Below, one piece after another: positions 17,478 through 25,487 of a DNA stretch of 64,000 nucleotides. Numbering within the stretch: position 1 is the first letter of the stretch; every line of letters starts with the position of its first letter. A program made the translations under genes and the position numbers. The notes under the pieces are model-generated. The model was not told where the DNA came from. It did no database searches and was given only the letters and a program-made list of their open reading frames with translations. The DNA is from JAJNBD01 sp964471475 (GTDB lineage Bacteria; Pseudomonadota; Gammaproteobacteria; CAISUE01). Location: assembly GCA_964471475.1 (NCBI GenBank), contig CAYYFQ010000003.1, forward strand, positions 62,001 to 126,000, in the 5' to 3' direction.

Positions 17478-20038
17478 CGTAAACTCTTATCCGTAAGTTC
17501 GCGCAATGTCAAAGAAATATTATCGGCTAACGCAATCGATTGTAACGCACTGCGCATCAATACCGCATGTGAATCTTGATACTGTTTCCAATGCGTCAAC
17601 GCTTCCACTAAACGAGCTGCAACAATTGGATTGATATGATCTACCCTTAATATTTGTTCGGCAAAAAACTCGTAAGCCGATCCATCAATCAAATGAAAAG
17701 CCACAAAATTTTGTGCAAAAGAAACAAGCAGCGCATAAATTTTATTAGGGTTATGCCAATCGAACTTAGGATGATCCAGCAATTTTTTGACTCGTGCTAT
17801 TGTAGAAATATGGGGAATAGAAGCCTCCAATTTAAACCATTTCCCTAACACTAATTCATTATTTTTATAGCGATTATAAAATGCTTCCAACGCTTGCTCA
17901 AAAAAATTTGCATTTGCAAATTTTGTCAATAAGGTTAAGGCATTGTAGCGATCCGTCATATTCTTGGAGGACATGAAAAGTTTTTTTGCAAACTCCTGAG
18001 CGTTCGGATGCTGAGCTACCAACAAAATCTGCAAGCAACAAGCCTTCAATTGACGCTGCCCCATGGTGTTGGAGGGTGCCAGCGCGATGCTTAAATATTC
18101 CTCAAGCGCTTCTTTCTCCAAAGCTTTTGCTATCTTTTGATTCAAATCATCTCGTCTTCCAATGATCCCTTGTACATCAATTTTTTCTTGTAATTTTGCT
18201 AACTCATCATAGGTGGGAGTAGACAATAAGCGTGCCCGAATCGCAGGATCTAATTGACTATCTTTCAAGATAGTTTTTAACGCTTCAAGATATTCTCTAT
18301 TTACAGTAGCTACGTTATTGAAATACTCCCAGTATAAATCTTGACCGATTTGAAACCGAGTAAACACATCACCTTCGTGTTGCAGTAAAAAAATCCTCTC
18401 TTCAAGAGTGTAAGGATAATGCCATTTCACTGGCGCACTAAAATTTCGTACTAAAGAAGGGATCGGCTTCTCACTTAAGTTTTTAAATTCAAAACACTGC
18501 ATAGCCGCAGTGAGCGTGAGCATTTGATCTACTAATTTTTTACCAGATTTGCGATCAAATAATGCCAAATGAATCGGCAAATGAAAAGCTTCTTTCGGGG
18601 ATCCATCTGCCGTAGGAGGTGTATTTTGTGAGACACAGAGTCGATAAGTTTGAGAAGCAGCCTCAAAAGTATCTAAAAAATTTAATTGCGGCGTCCCCGC
18701 TTGACTATACCAACGCATAAATTGCGTATAATTTTGGTGGTTAGCATCTGCGTGGGCATCTATAAAATCATCACACGTCACTGCCATTCCATCAAAACGC
18801 CCAAAATAAAGATCCATCCCACGACGAAAATTTTCTTCTCCCTCCAGCGTATGCAACATGCGCACCACTTCTGCGCCTTTGTGGTACACCGTAACCGTAT
18901 AAAAATTATTCATATCCATATATTGATCTGGACGCACAGGATGCGCGAGTGGCCCCGAATCTTGTGGAAATTGGTGAGATTTCAAATAACGCACTTCATC
19001 GATCCGAGCAATAGGATCAGTGATTAATGTGCCACAAAATTGTTGATCACGAAACACGGTGAGTCCTTCTTTAAGGCTAAGCTGGAACCAATCTCGACAG
19101 GTAACGCGGTTGCCCGTCCAATTGTGAAAATATTCATGGGCCACTACCACACCCACATTCACAAAATCTTCGTCGGTAGCTGTTTCTTCATCTACTAAAA
19201 TGTATTTTTCATTAAAAATATTAAGGCCTTTATTTTCCATTGCCCCCATATTAAAATCGCGCACCGCCACAATCATAAAAATATCTAGATCATATTCGCG
19301 CCCATATAATTCTTCATCAAATTGCATTGCTTTTTTGAGCATTGCCATGGCATGCAAGGCTTTATGTGTTTGCTGAGGATCGACAAAAATACGCAATAGA
19401 ATTCTGCGTTTTGATTGAGTGATAAAAAAATCTTCTAGATATTCTAAATTTCCTCCCACTAACGCAAAAAGATAGCATGGTTTTTTAAAAGGATCATGCC
19501 ATGTCACTTGTTGGCGGCCATCCGAGAGGATTTTTTCCTCCACTAAATTACCATTAGAAAGTAAGATAGGATATTGTTTAGCATCGGCAATAATTGTGGT
19601 GGTAAATACCGCCATGACATCAGGGCGATCCATATAATAAGTGATTTTTTGAAAGCCATGAGGTTCGCATTGTGTACAAAAAATTTCATTGCTTAAATAC
19701 AAACCTTCTAACACTGTATTACCTTCTGGATTACAAGTTGTTTCAATAGTTAAACAAAAACGATCAGAAACCTGAGGGATAGTTAGTAGTGTGTCTGTTA
19801 ATTCGTAATCTTGGTCAGTTAAAAGTTGATCATTTAAATAAATGGATTTAAGAATAAGTTTTTGGCCATTCAAAACCAAAGGCGCTCTTCCGTTAACCGC
19901 ATGTGAATTTCGCTCAATATGTAACGTATTACGCACAACGGTTTCTGTAGGGTGCAACTCAAAAATAAGATCCACTGTGTGGATTAAAAAGTCTGGCGGC
20001 AAATAATTTTTGCGTAAAATTGGAGTGCTAACCGTCAT
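17474..20038 (-). CDS. pepN: aminopeptidase N
   Basis: An M1 zinc metallopeptidase that removes N-terminal residues from peptides in the cytoplasm. It has the GAMENKG substrate-binding motif (near residue 265) and HEYFHNWTGNRVTCRDWFQL (near 300), where HExxH and the downstream Glu of LKEG bind zinc. The length of 854 is close to other bacterial PepN proteins (about 870), and the C-terminal helical domain is complete. It starts 6 bp after the cbpM stop with a poor ribosome site, so it is likely read by coupling from the chaperone genes. The stop overlaps the RND permease start. Confidence 0.96.
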   Translation of the reverse strand: MTVSTPILRKNYLPPDFLIHTVDLIFELHPTETVVRNTLHIERNSHAVNGRAPLVLNGQKLILKSIYLNDQLLTDQDYELTDTLLTIPQVSDRFCLTIETTCNPEGNTVLEGLYLSNEIFCTQCEPHGFQKITYYMDRPDVMAVFTTTIIADAKQYPILLSNGNLVEEKILSDGRQQVTWHDPFKKPCYLFALVGGNLEYLEDFFITQSKRRILLRIFVDPQQTHKALHAMAMLKKAMQFDEELYGREYDLDIFMIVAVRDFNMGAMENKGLNIFNEKYILVDEETATDEDFVNVGVVVAHEYFHNWTGNRVTCRDWFQLSLKEGLTVFRDQQFCGTLITDPIARIDEVRYLKSHQFPQDSGPLAHPVRPDQYMDMNNFYTVTVYHKGAEVVRMLHTLEGEENFRRGMDLYFGRFDGMAVTCDDFIDAHADANHQNYTQFMRWYSQAGTPQLNFLDTFEAASQTYRLCVSQNTPPTADGSPKEAFHLPIHLALFDRKSGKKLVDQMLTLTAAMQCFEFKNLSEKPIPSLVRNFSAPVKWHYPYTLEERIFLLQHEGDVFTRFQIGQDLYWEYFNNVATVNREYLEALKTILKDSQLDPAIRARLLSTPTYDELAKLQEKIDVQGIIGRRDDLNQKIAKALEKEALEEYLSIALAPSNTMGQRQLKACCLQILLVAQHPNAQEFAKKLFMSSKNMTDRYNALTLLTKFANANFFEQALEAFYNRYKNNELVLGKWFKLEASIPHISTIARVKKLLDHPKFDWHNPNKIYALLVSFAQNFVAFHLIDGSAYEFFAEQILRVDHINPIVAARLVEALTHWKQYQDSHAVLMRSALQSIALADNISLTLRELTDKSLR

Positions 20039-20044
20039 GGGGAA

Positions 20045-20320
20045 CTATTTTTCTAGTAAATTAATAATAATAGCAGCCCCCGCGAGGTTTACGCCTAAAT
20101 CATGTTGCAGATGAGCAATAATACGAGTACGCATAAAATCTCGATAATTAAATCGCCATTGTGCGGGCGTGTGCCCCATAGGCTCTAGAATCCCTTCATC
20201 GACCATTTGCATCAGTTCGTCTATACTTACCATCGCATAACGACAAAGTTCATCCACATCGTGAAATATGCTTTCATCTAAGATTTGACCTTGCAAAACC
20301 ACTGTAGTGTTGCTGCGCAT
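20045..20320 (-). CDS. cbpM: CbpM-like chaperone modulator
   Basis: A 91-residue MerR-like helical protein (VDELCRYAMVSIDELMQMVDEGILEP, then WRFNYRDFMRTRIIAHLQHDLGVNLAGAA). CbpM binds the J domain of CbpA and blocks its co-chaperone and DNA-binding activity. Position supports the call: it is 12 bp downstream of cbpA in the same direction, as in other gammaproteobacteria. The start follows GGGAG. Confidence 0.9.
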   Translation of the reverse strand: MRSNTTVVLQGQILDESIFHDVDELCRYAMVSIDELMQMVDEGILEPMGHTPAQWRFNYRDFMRTRIIAHLQHDLGVNLAGAAIIINLLEK

Positions 20321-20332
20321 AATTTTCTCCCT

Positions 20333-21268
20333 TTAGGCAAAAACTTTTGCCATTTCTTCATAAAATTGACGTTGTTGCTCTGTTTCTGCTTTAGGTGTTT
20401 GAATCATAATTTCCAAAAAATGATCCCCAGCTTCTGTTTTATGTGGCATTCCTTTCCCTTTAAGACGCAATTTCTGGCCGCTTTTAGCACCCGCAGGAAT
20501 TTTGACTTGAATGTTACCTCCTAAAATACTAGCTTCCACGCTTGCACCCAGCCCTGCTTGCCATGGGGTTAAATTTAAAACGGAATAAATATGTTTACCT
20601 TCGAGGCGAAAATTGGGATCTTCTTTAAGGTGTACTTTAATATACAAATCCCCTGGATGCCCGCCATTTAAGCCAGGCGCCCCTTGGCCAGTTAAGCGAA
20701 TTTGCTGACCCTCCAAAATACCGGCAGGAATTTTAATTTTTAAAGTTTTAGGTACTTCCTCAATGTAACCCTCTGAAGAAACTTCGGGCACTGTCAAATT
20801 GACAGTTTTTTCAACTCCATGAAACGCATCGGATAAAGCCACTGGCATACTGACATGTAAATCTTCGCCATGCTGTGCTCGCGTGCGGCGATGAGTAGCC
20901 CCGCGATGCCCTCCTCTGCCCCCTCCAAAAAGATGTTCAAAAAAATCTCCAAAATCAGCATTTTCACTACCTCCATGGAAACCTTGAAATCCTTGAAAAT
21001 CTTTAAATTGACTAAAGTCAAAACCATTAGGGTCAAACTGTTGACCTGCTTTCCAGTTTGCTCCCAGTTGATCATAAGCTTTACGTTTTTCAGGATCTTT
21101 AAGGACATCATAAGCTTCATTCACTTCTTTAAATTTAGCTTCAGCCCCGGGTTCTTTACTCACGTCCGGATGGTATTTTCGTGCTAATTTGCGGTAAGCT
21201 TTTTTGATTTCATCATCAGTGGCGGTTTTAGAAACGCCCATGGTTTGGTAATAATCTTTAAACTCCAT
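20333..21268 (-). CDS. cbpA: curved-DNA-binding DnaJ-class co-chaperone
   Basis: A 311-residue Hsp40 of the CbpA type. The J domain spans residues 1-70 with the HPD motif in RKYHPDVS. A glycine/phenylalanine-rich linker follows (about 75-125), then two beta-rich C-terminal substrate-binding domains. The zinc-finger cysteines of DnaJ are absent, as expected for CbpA. It should stimulate DnaK ATPase and may bind curved DNA. It is followed by its modulator cbpM. The start follows AAGGA. Confidence 0.95.
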   Translation of the reverse strand: MEFKDYYQTMGVSKTATDDEIKKAYRKLARKYHPDVSKEPGAEAKFKEVNEAYDVLKDPEKRKAYDQLGANWKAGQQFDPNGFDFSQFKDFQGFQGFHGGSENADFGDFFEHLFGGGRGGHRGATHRRTRAQHGEDLHVSMPVALSDAFHGVEKTVNLTVPEVSSEGYIEEVPKTLKIKIPAGILEGQQIRLTGQGAPGLNGGHPGDLYIKVHLKEDPNFRLEGKHIYSVLNLTPWQAGLGASVEASILGGNIQVKIPAGAKSGQKLRLKGKGMPHKTEAGDHFLEIMIQTPKAETEQQRQFYEEMAKVFA

Positions 21269-21296
21269 AGCCTAATCCTTAAAAAATTTTTACGGA

Positions 21297-21334
21297 CACC
21301 TCTAGAAATTTGTCATTGCGAGCGAATAGAGGTG
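21297..21334 (-). terminator. inverted repeat downstream of tetR, includes dispersed-repeat core
   Basis: CACCTCTA and TAGAGGTG form an 8-bp stem with a 22-nt loop just past the tetR stop; on the minus strand it is followed by a T-rich run. The loop contains TGTCATTGCGAGCG, the core of a repeat widespread in intracellular gammaproteobacteria. It may act as a weak terminator between tetR and cbpA. Confidence 0.4.
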
Positions 21335-21337
21335 CCC

Positions 21338-21958
21338 CTATGTACGTGGTTCTAACATATGAATCAATGTCTGTATTATCAACTTTAAATATTTCTTTTT
21401 CTCTTCTTCCAAATTAAGAAAACGATTATCATCAAGTAATGGTGAGATTACCATATTCGTTAATAAAACAATGATCATTTCTGCCGAAATGTCATTACGC
21501 ATTTTACCTTCTTTTTGCATACGAGGGATAATGCGCACCCAGCTATCAACCATTCCCGGAGTCGTCCCTTGCAATTGCTTGCGTTTAGGCTCTAAGCGCT
21601 GCCAATTTATCATTCTAATCACCTCTGGATGTTGCGTATACCAATCAAAGCGATTAATTACCGTATGCGTAATAAACTCTATTAAAGAAGTTTCTTTTGC
21701 ATTTTGCGGGGTCTTTGCAAAAATATCGCGCAATAAATAAGCTTTGGTAGCTTTCCATAATTCTTCTTTATTTCCGAAATGATGATAAATCAAACTTTGA
21801 TTAATATGCGCTTCTTTCGCAAGCATACTGATAGAAGTCCCTTCAAAGCCGTACTCGGGGAATACTCTACAGGCTGCTCGTAAAATTTTATCCGCCGTGT
21901 CTTCTTTAATCTCATCTTTCACTTTGTTCATCGTCATAGAGTGGTGTAAACTAGACAT
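21338..21958 (-). CDS. TetR-family transcriptional regulator
   Basis: The 206-residue protein has a TetR helix-turn-helix at residues 20-70 (ADKILRAACRVFPEYGFEGT, then INQSLIYHHFGNKEELW), and a helical ligand-binding C-terminus. The first ATG is chosen because GGGAG sits 5 nt upstream. Its targets are unknown; the RND permease in the same cluster or the divergent gshB are reasonable candidates because TetR proteins often repress efflux genes. The gap to gshB is only 27 bp, so promoters must overlap coding sequence or each other. Confidence 0.9.
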   Translation of the reverse strand: MSSLHHSMTMNKVKDEIKEDTADKILRAACRVFPEYGFEGTSISMLAKEAHINQSLIYHHFGNKEELWKATKAYLLRDIFAKTPQNAKETSLIEFITHTVINRFDWYTQHPEVIRMINWQRLEPKRKQLQGTTPGMVDSWVRIIPRMQKEGKMRNDISAEMIIVLLTNMVISPLLDDNRFLNLEEEKKKYLKLIIQTLIHMLEPRT

Positions 21959-21985
21959 TTTAACTCCCGTTATTCTACCTTAATT

Positions 21986-22951
21986 ATGATTATAGATAAA
22001 TTGCCATGTATTGGCTTTTTGGTAAGTGACCCACGTCGTTTTAAGACAGCAACTGATAGCTCACTTTTGATGATGCAAACTTTGCAAAAAAAAGGGTATA
22101 CGATAGTTTATTTTGAAAGCCATGAATTATTTTATGAACAAGGAAGCATCAAAGCCTTCGCGCATTTTGTGAAAGAAGATTTTCATAAGACTTATTTATT
22201 AGAAAGTGAGCAAAGTGCTGTTCTTGATTTACAGAAAATGCTTGCAGTCATTATTCGAACAGACCCTCCTTTTGACATTAACTATTTAACCGCTACTTAT
22301 CTTTTAGATATTGCTGCAAGCCAAGGGGTGCTTATTAGTAACTCTTCTCAAAGCGTGCGAGATTGTAATGAAAAAATATTTGCGCTGCATTTTCCAAAAT
22401 ACTTACCCCCCACGATTATTACTCAGCAAAATACACAACTAAAAGCCTTCTTAAGGGAACACAAACAAATTGTGCTAAAACCTTTAAATGCTATGGGGGG
22501 GCAAGATGTCGTCTTAGTGGAATCCACTAATTTATCTATCAACCCCTTATTTAGTTTGATGACTCAAAATGAAAGTCGAGCGATCCTCGCTCAGCGTTAC
22601 TTACCTGCGGTTAAAAAAGGTGATAAAAGAATTATTTTGGTGAATGGAGAAGCCATGCCTTATACGATTTTACGTATACCTGCTCATGATGATTTTCGCG
22701 CCAATTTAGCCGCTGGGGGGAGCGCTCAAATGGTTGAGCTTAGTGAACAAGATAAAGCATTATGCGCAGACTTAAAACCCATTTTGCAAGCACGTCAGCT
22801 CGACCTCGTCGGCATTGATATCATTGGCGACTATTTAACTGAAATCAATGTCACGAGCCCCACCGGATTAAAAATAATTAAGGATCACACAGGCTTCAAC
22901 ATTGCTGAAGTTTGGGCAAAACACATTGACGAAACCCTTAAAAATCGTTAA
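21986..22951 (+). CDS. gshB: glutathione synthetase
   Basis: Joins gamma-glutamylcysteine and glycine with ATP to make glutathione, the second step of the pathway. The protein (321 residues, typical length) shows the GshB signature RTDPPFDINYLTATYLLD, the RDCNEK segment, the ATP-grasp lysine region LKPLNAMGGQDV, and the metal-binding end DIIGDYLTEINVTSPTG. gshA is not in the window. It precedes tRNA-Met by 16 bp. Confidence 0.95.
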   Translation: MIIDKLPCIGFLVSDPRRFKTATDSSLLMMQTLQKKGYTIVYFESHELFYEQGSIKAFAHFVKEDFHKTYLLESEQSAVLDLQKMLAVIIRTDPPFDINYLTATYLLDIAASQGVLISNSSQSVRDCNEKIFALHFPKYLPPTIITQQNTQLKAFLREHKQIVLKPLNAMGGQDVVLVESTNLSINPLFSLMTQNESRAILAQRYLPAVKKGDKRIILVNGEAMPYTILRIPAHDDFRANLAAGGSAQMVELSEQDKALCADLKPILQARQLDLVGIDIIGDYLTEINVTSPTGLKIIKDHTGFNIAEVWAKHIDETLKNR

Positions 22952-22967
22952 GATTATCGATCCTCAT

Positions 22968-23044
22968 GGCTATGTAGCTCAGCTGGTTAGAGCGCGGCAC
23001 TCATAATGCTGAGGTCGGTGGTTCGAGTCCACCCATAGCCACCA
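22968..23044 (+). tRNA. tRNA-Met (CAT)
   Basis: The 77-nt sequence folds as a complete cloverleaf: acceptor GGCTATG with CATAGCC, D arm GCTC/GAGC, anticodon loop CTCATAA with anticodon CAT on a CGGCA/TGCTG stem, T arm GGTGG/CCACC around TTCGAGT, and an encoded CCA end. The overall form matches elongator tRNA-Met of gammaproteobacteria. A lysidine-modified tRNA-Ile(CAT) is less likely, because the acceptor stem differs from the GGCCCC type. Its 3' end doubles as an attachment site. Confidence 0.95.
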
Positions 23045-23045
23045 T
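23022..23045 (+). repeat. attachment-site repeat (tRNA-Met end)
   Basis: The left copy of the 24-bp direct repeat covers the 3' part of the T arm, the acceptor 3' strand, CCA and one further base. The second copy is 3448 bp away in the same orientation. Confidence 0.8.
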
Positions 23046-23123
23046 ACAGCTTTTATTAACGTCCAGTAAAATCTCCTAACAGCCAAATTTTTAAAGCCTT
23101 GATGCTATTGCGTTTGCGCAGAA

Positions 23124-23153
23124 TTTGGGGGTATCGAGCATATTTTGGGGGTA
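23124..23153. repeat. TTTGGGGGTA pair, arm-type-like
   Basis: The 10-mer TTTGGGGGTA occurs at 23124-23133 and again at 23144-23153, 20 bp apart, in the gap between the tRNA and the first island gene. A related pair lies at the right end of the island. Such G-run repeats are common beside tRNA-targeted integrase sites; binding is inferred. Confidence 0.5.
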
Positions 23154-23199
23154 CATTTGGTGATATATTGTAAAAATAAAAATTAGATACCCCAACTTC

Positions 23200-24435
23200 T
23201 TACCAAAGCTTATCTAGAAAAGGCACGTCTGCCATTTGATAAGTAGTCATTCCATTAAATAAATAATTAGGCGCCCCTTCAACTTGAAGCGCTGGATTAT
23301 AAACAACAGCATAATAATTATCGAAATAATGAAAGTTAGCGCCATATTTATTTCTAACAACATCTGGAAACCAGTTGTACCACGTGGTATCAATTAAAAT
23401 AGCATAAAGGTTTTTAAAGGCGGCTAAAATTTTTTCTTGCTCCTCTGTTGTTTCTTTCTTGATTAACTCATTTAATACTGGATTAAGCATATTCAAACTA
23501 GGCTGATTGCGATGATAAAAAAAATCCCCCGAACTAATTGATGATGTTAGCTCTCCAGTAGTAAATATGCCTGGAGCTAACATTGAAAAACTTATAGCAA
23601 TTATCCCTTTTTTTTCTTCGAAATAAGAGTTTTTCAACTTATCAACTATCTTCCTCGCTATCCTACTAATAACAAAATTCATATCCAAAAATTGATTTAA
23701 TACCATATTCATCGGAAAGCAAATAGATTCTAACATCTGTAGAATTTCGTCAAGTATAACTTTTTTAAAGTATAAGCATGCATAGCTATTTAGAAAAAAC
23801 CACTCTTGAAACTCATTGACATTAACAACTGCACCATCGTTGCCTATTAAAACCTCTTGAAACTCTGTTTTTTTTCTAAATAAAAAATCCTTCCAGATTT
23901 CCATAATATTTAAATACCATGGCTTAGTCAACGATTGGTTATGAAAAAACTGCGCAATTCTGAAAAAGCAGTCAAACCTGGGCAATAATTGATCGTATTG
24001 ATTCATCATACTACTGGCTGCCGTTGTGCACTCAAGAAAATAATGAGTATTTTTATGAGAAAATACCAAATCGGGTGGGGTCGCTTTTTCTATAAGCTTA
24101 ATGTCTCTATTCCGGCTTAAAAACTCTGCCATTGCCAACTCAAAAATAAACTGCCAAGCTTCCCTTGGAAATCTTTTTTGTAGTTCATTTGGATTGGTGT
24201 CGAGCACCCGAGAATATCTTGAATAAAGCTCATTTACTCTAGCGCGCTCTTCTTTTCTTTCATCACCTTGAAAACCTTGATACGTGGAATAACTTTGATA
24301 AACATTTATCCACTTAAGTTGCAACTTATTATCAACAGGAATACTGCTTTGGTAACGATCATAAAAATATTTTTTGAGCGTATTCTGCTCATTAATTAGC
24401 TCAGCTTCATTATCAATATTAAATAAATCAATCAC
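23200..24435 (-). CDS. unknown protein with PD-(D/E)XK-like motif
   Basis: The 411-residue protein matches no named family I know. Residues 93-140 show a helix (AWQFIFELAMAEFL with Glu99) followed by PPDLVFSHKNTHYFLECTTA. The PD (121-122) and E-x-T (135-137) spacing resembles divergent PD-(D/E)XK nucleases, in which the lysine is replaced. The rest is mostly helical, with many aromatic residues. The GTG start is 5 bp after the stop of the 52-aa ORF, with GGAG upstream, making it the last gene of the AbiE operon. A role in phage defence or in helping the AbiE pair is inferred from context. It is not part of standard AbiE systems. Confidence 0.7.
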   Translation of the reverse strand: MIDLFNIDNEAELINEQNTLKKYFYDRYQSSIPVDNKLQLKWINVYQSYSTYQGFQGDERKEERARVNELYSRYSRVLDTNPNELQKRFPREAWQFIFELAMAEFLSRNRDIKLIEKATPPDLVFSHKNTHYFLECTTAASSMMNQYDQLLPRFDCFFRIAQFFHNQSLTKPWYLNIMEIWKDFLFRKKTEFQEVLIGNDGAVVNVNEFQEWFFLNSYACLYFKKVILDEILQMLESICFPMNMVLNQFLDMNFVISRIARKIVDKLKNSYFEEKKGIIAISFSMLAPGIFTTGELTSSISSGDFFYHRNQPSLNMLNPVLNELIKKETTEEQEKILAAFKNLYAILIDTTWYNWFPDVVRNKYGANFHYFDNYYAVVYNPALQVEGAPNYLFNGMTTYQMADVPFLDKLW

Positions 24436-24439
24436 AGAA

Positions 24440-24598
24440 TTAACTCCACACTCTTAGCTTACTGCTTATCGGCCCCGGAATCTTATTTGGCAACAAACCT
24501 TCTAGAACATAATGACGAATATGTTCAATAAAATTTACATACCCTGCTCTCCCTTTCTCGCAGTAACGAAAAGGGAATATAACAGGCATTAAAGCCAT
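24440..24598 (-). CDS. small ORF, 52 aa, between abiEii and the 411-aa gene
   Basis: A short frame begins MALMPVIFPFRYCEKGRAG, continues with a helix-like YVNFIEHIRHYVLEGLLP, and ends SSKLRVWS. It starts 14 bp after the abiEii stop and is preceded by the strong ribosome site AGGAGGGG, about 6 nt from the ATG. The stop is 5 bp before the next gene start. The spacing and ribosome site argue that it is translated. It matches no family I recognise and has no signal peptide. It could be a genuine small partner protein, or the surviving front part of a larger gene. Confidence 0.6.
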   Translation of the reverse strand: MALMPVIFPFRYCEKGRAGYVNFIEHIRHYVLEGLLPNKIPGPISSKLRVWS

Positions 24599-24611
24599 TT
24601 TTAAGCCCCTC

Positions 24612-25487
24612 CTATTTCGGCAAATACATCAAAATTTTTTCTCTAATTTCTTTTGTAGCATCTTGTAAACTCCACCCTTCCGTCGTTAAAAATACATTAT
24701 TCTCTGCTGTAAACAATTTTCCCTCCTCTGTAGCAAAATAAGCACTTTGCGTTTTTTTCAACTCAGAGGTTAGTAATGGCCCAATGTCATCCGTAAATGA
24801 TCGGTGCTGTAATTTTTCTTCTATGTTACGAATAAATTCATCACGAGTAATAATGTTACCTTCCTTTTGCATATAGAACTCAAATGCTTGCAGAACTTTT
24901 TCTATATTAAAATTCTCATGCCTTAACGCAAGCCACAAATCAAAAACATCCCTTCCCTTTTTTCTTTGATATAAAGCACGTAATTTCGTTGCAATCAATT
25001 CTTCAAATTGGTAGGTATTAATATATGTATTTCCTGTAAACCAATCAGATTGCATACCAAATTCTTTTAATACTCTTTCAAAACAAGTAAAGCATTCGCG
25101 CGTATTAATTTCTATTTTTATCCGTAATTTGATATTGGGCAAACTCTCAGGGATAAAATAATAGATCAGTTTAAAACTACTATCCTTACGAATCACTTTG
25201 GGCTTTCCTAACCAAGGATCAATACAATCACGCAATGAATCAACTATTTTTTTAATTGGACCGGTACTCGTTCTGACCAAATCAATATCTTCACTATAGC
25301 GAGCTGCAGGATCAAAAAACAATTTATGTAAAGCCGTTCCTCCACGAAAAGCTAGTTCTTGATTGAGGAAAGGATCAGAAAAAATATCTACCAATAATTT
25401 AGATAAGATTAAATCTTGTTCAACTTGCAAATTGTCCGGCCATGGCGCAACACCTCTCCATTGAGTAATATGTGCTAATGGGATCAT
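24612..25487 (-). CDS. abiEii: AbiEii nucleotidyltransferase toxin
   Basis: The 291-residue protein is an AbiEii (DUF1814) type IV toxin. Its nucleotidyltransferase core is complete: motif I FRGGTALHKLFF (Gly49-Gly50), motif II YSEDIDLV (Glu66, Asp67, Asp69), and the later ATKLRALYQRKKGRDVFDLW with lysine and aspartate typical of the family. Characterised members modify tRNA acceptor ends or use GTP and stop translation, leading to abortive infection. The start overlaps the antitoxin stop by 4 bp (ATGA). It belongs to the island operon inserted at a tRNA gene. Confidence 0.92.
   Translation of the reverse strand: MIPLAHITQWRGVAPWPDNLQVEQDLILSKLLVDIFSDPFLNQELAFRGGTALHKLFFDPAARYSEDIDLVRTSTGPIKKIVDSLRDCIDPWLGKPKVIRKDSSFKLIYYFIPESLPNIKLRIKIEINTRECFTCFERVLKEFGMQSDWFTGNTYINTYQFEELIATKLRALYQRKKGRDVFDLWLALRHENFNIEKVLQAFEFYMQKEGNIITRDEFIRNIEEKLQHRSFTDDIGPLLTSELKKTQSAYFATEEGKLFTAENNVFLTTEGWSLQDATKEIREKILMYLPK

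Noticed and set aside
22968..23044. tRNA-Ile(CAT) with lysidine
   Set aside because: The acceptor and T stems fit elongator tRNA-Met of gammaproteobacteria better. A modification-dependent identity cannot be fully excluded by eye.
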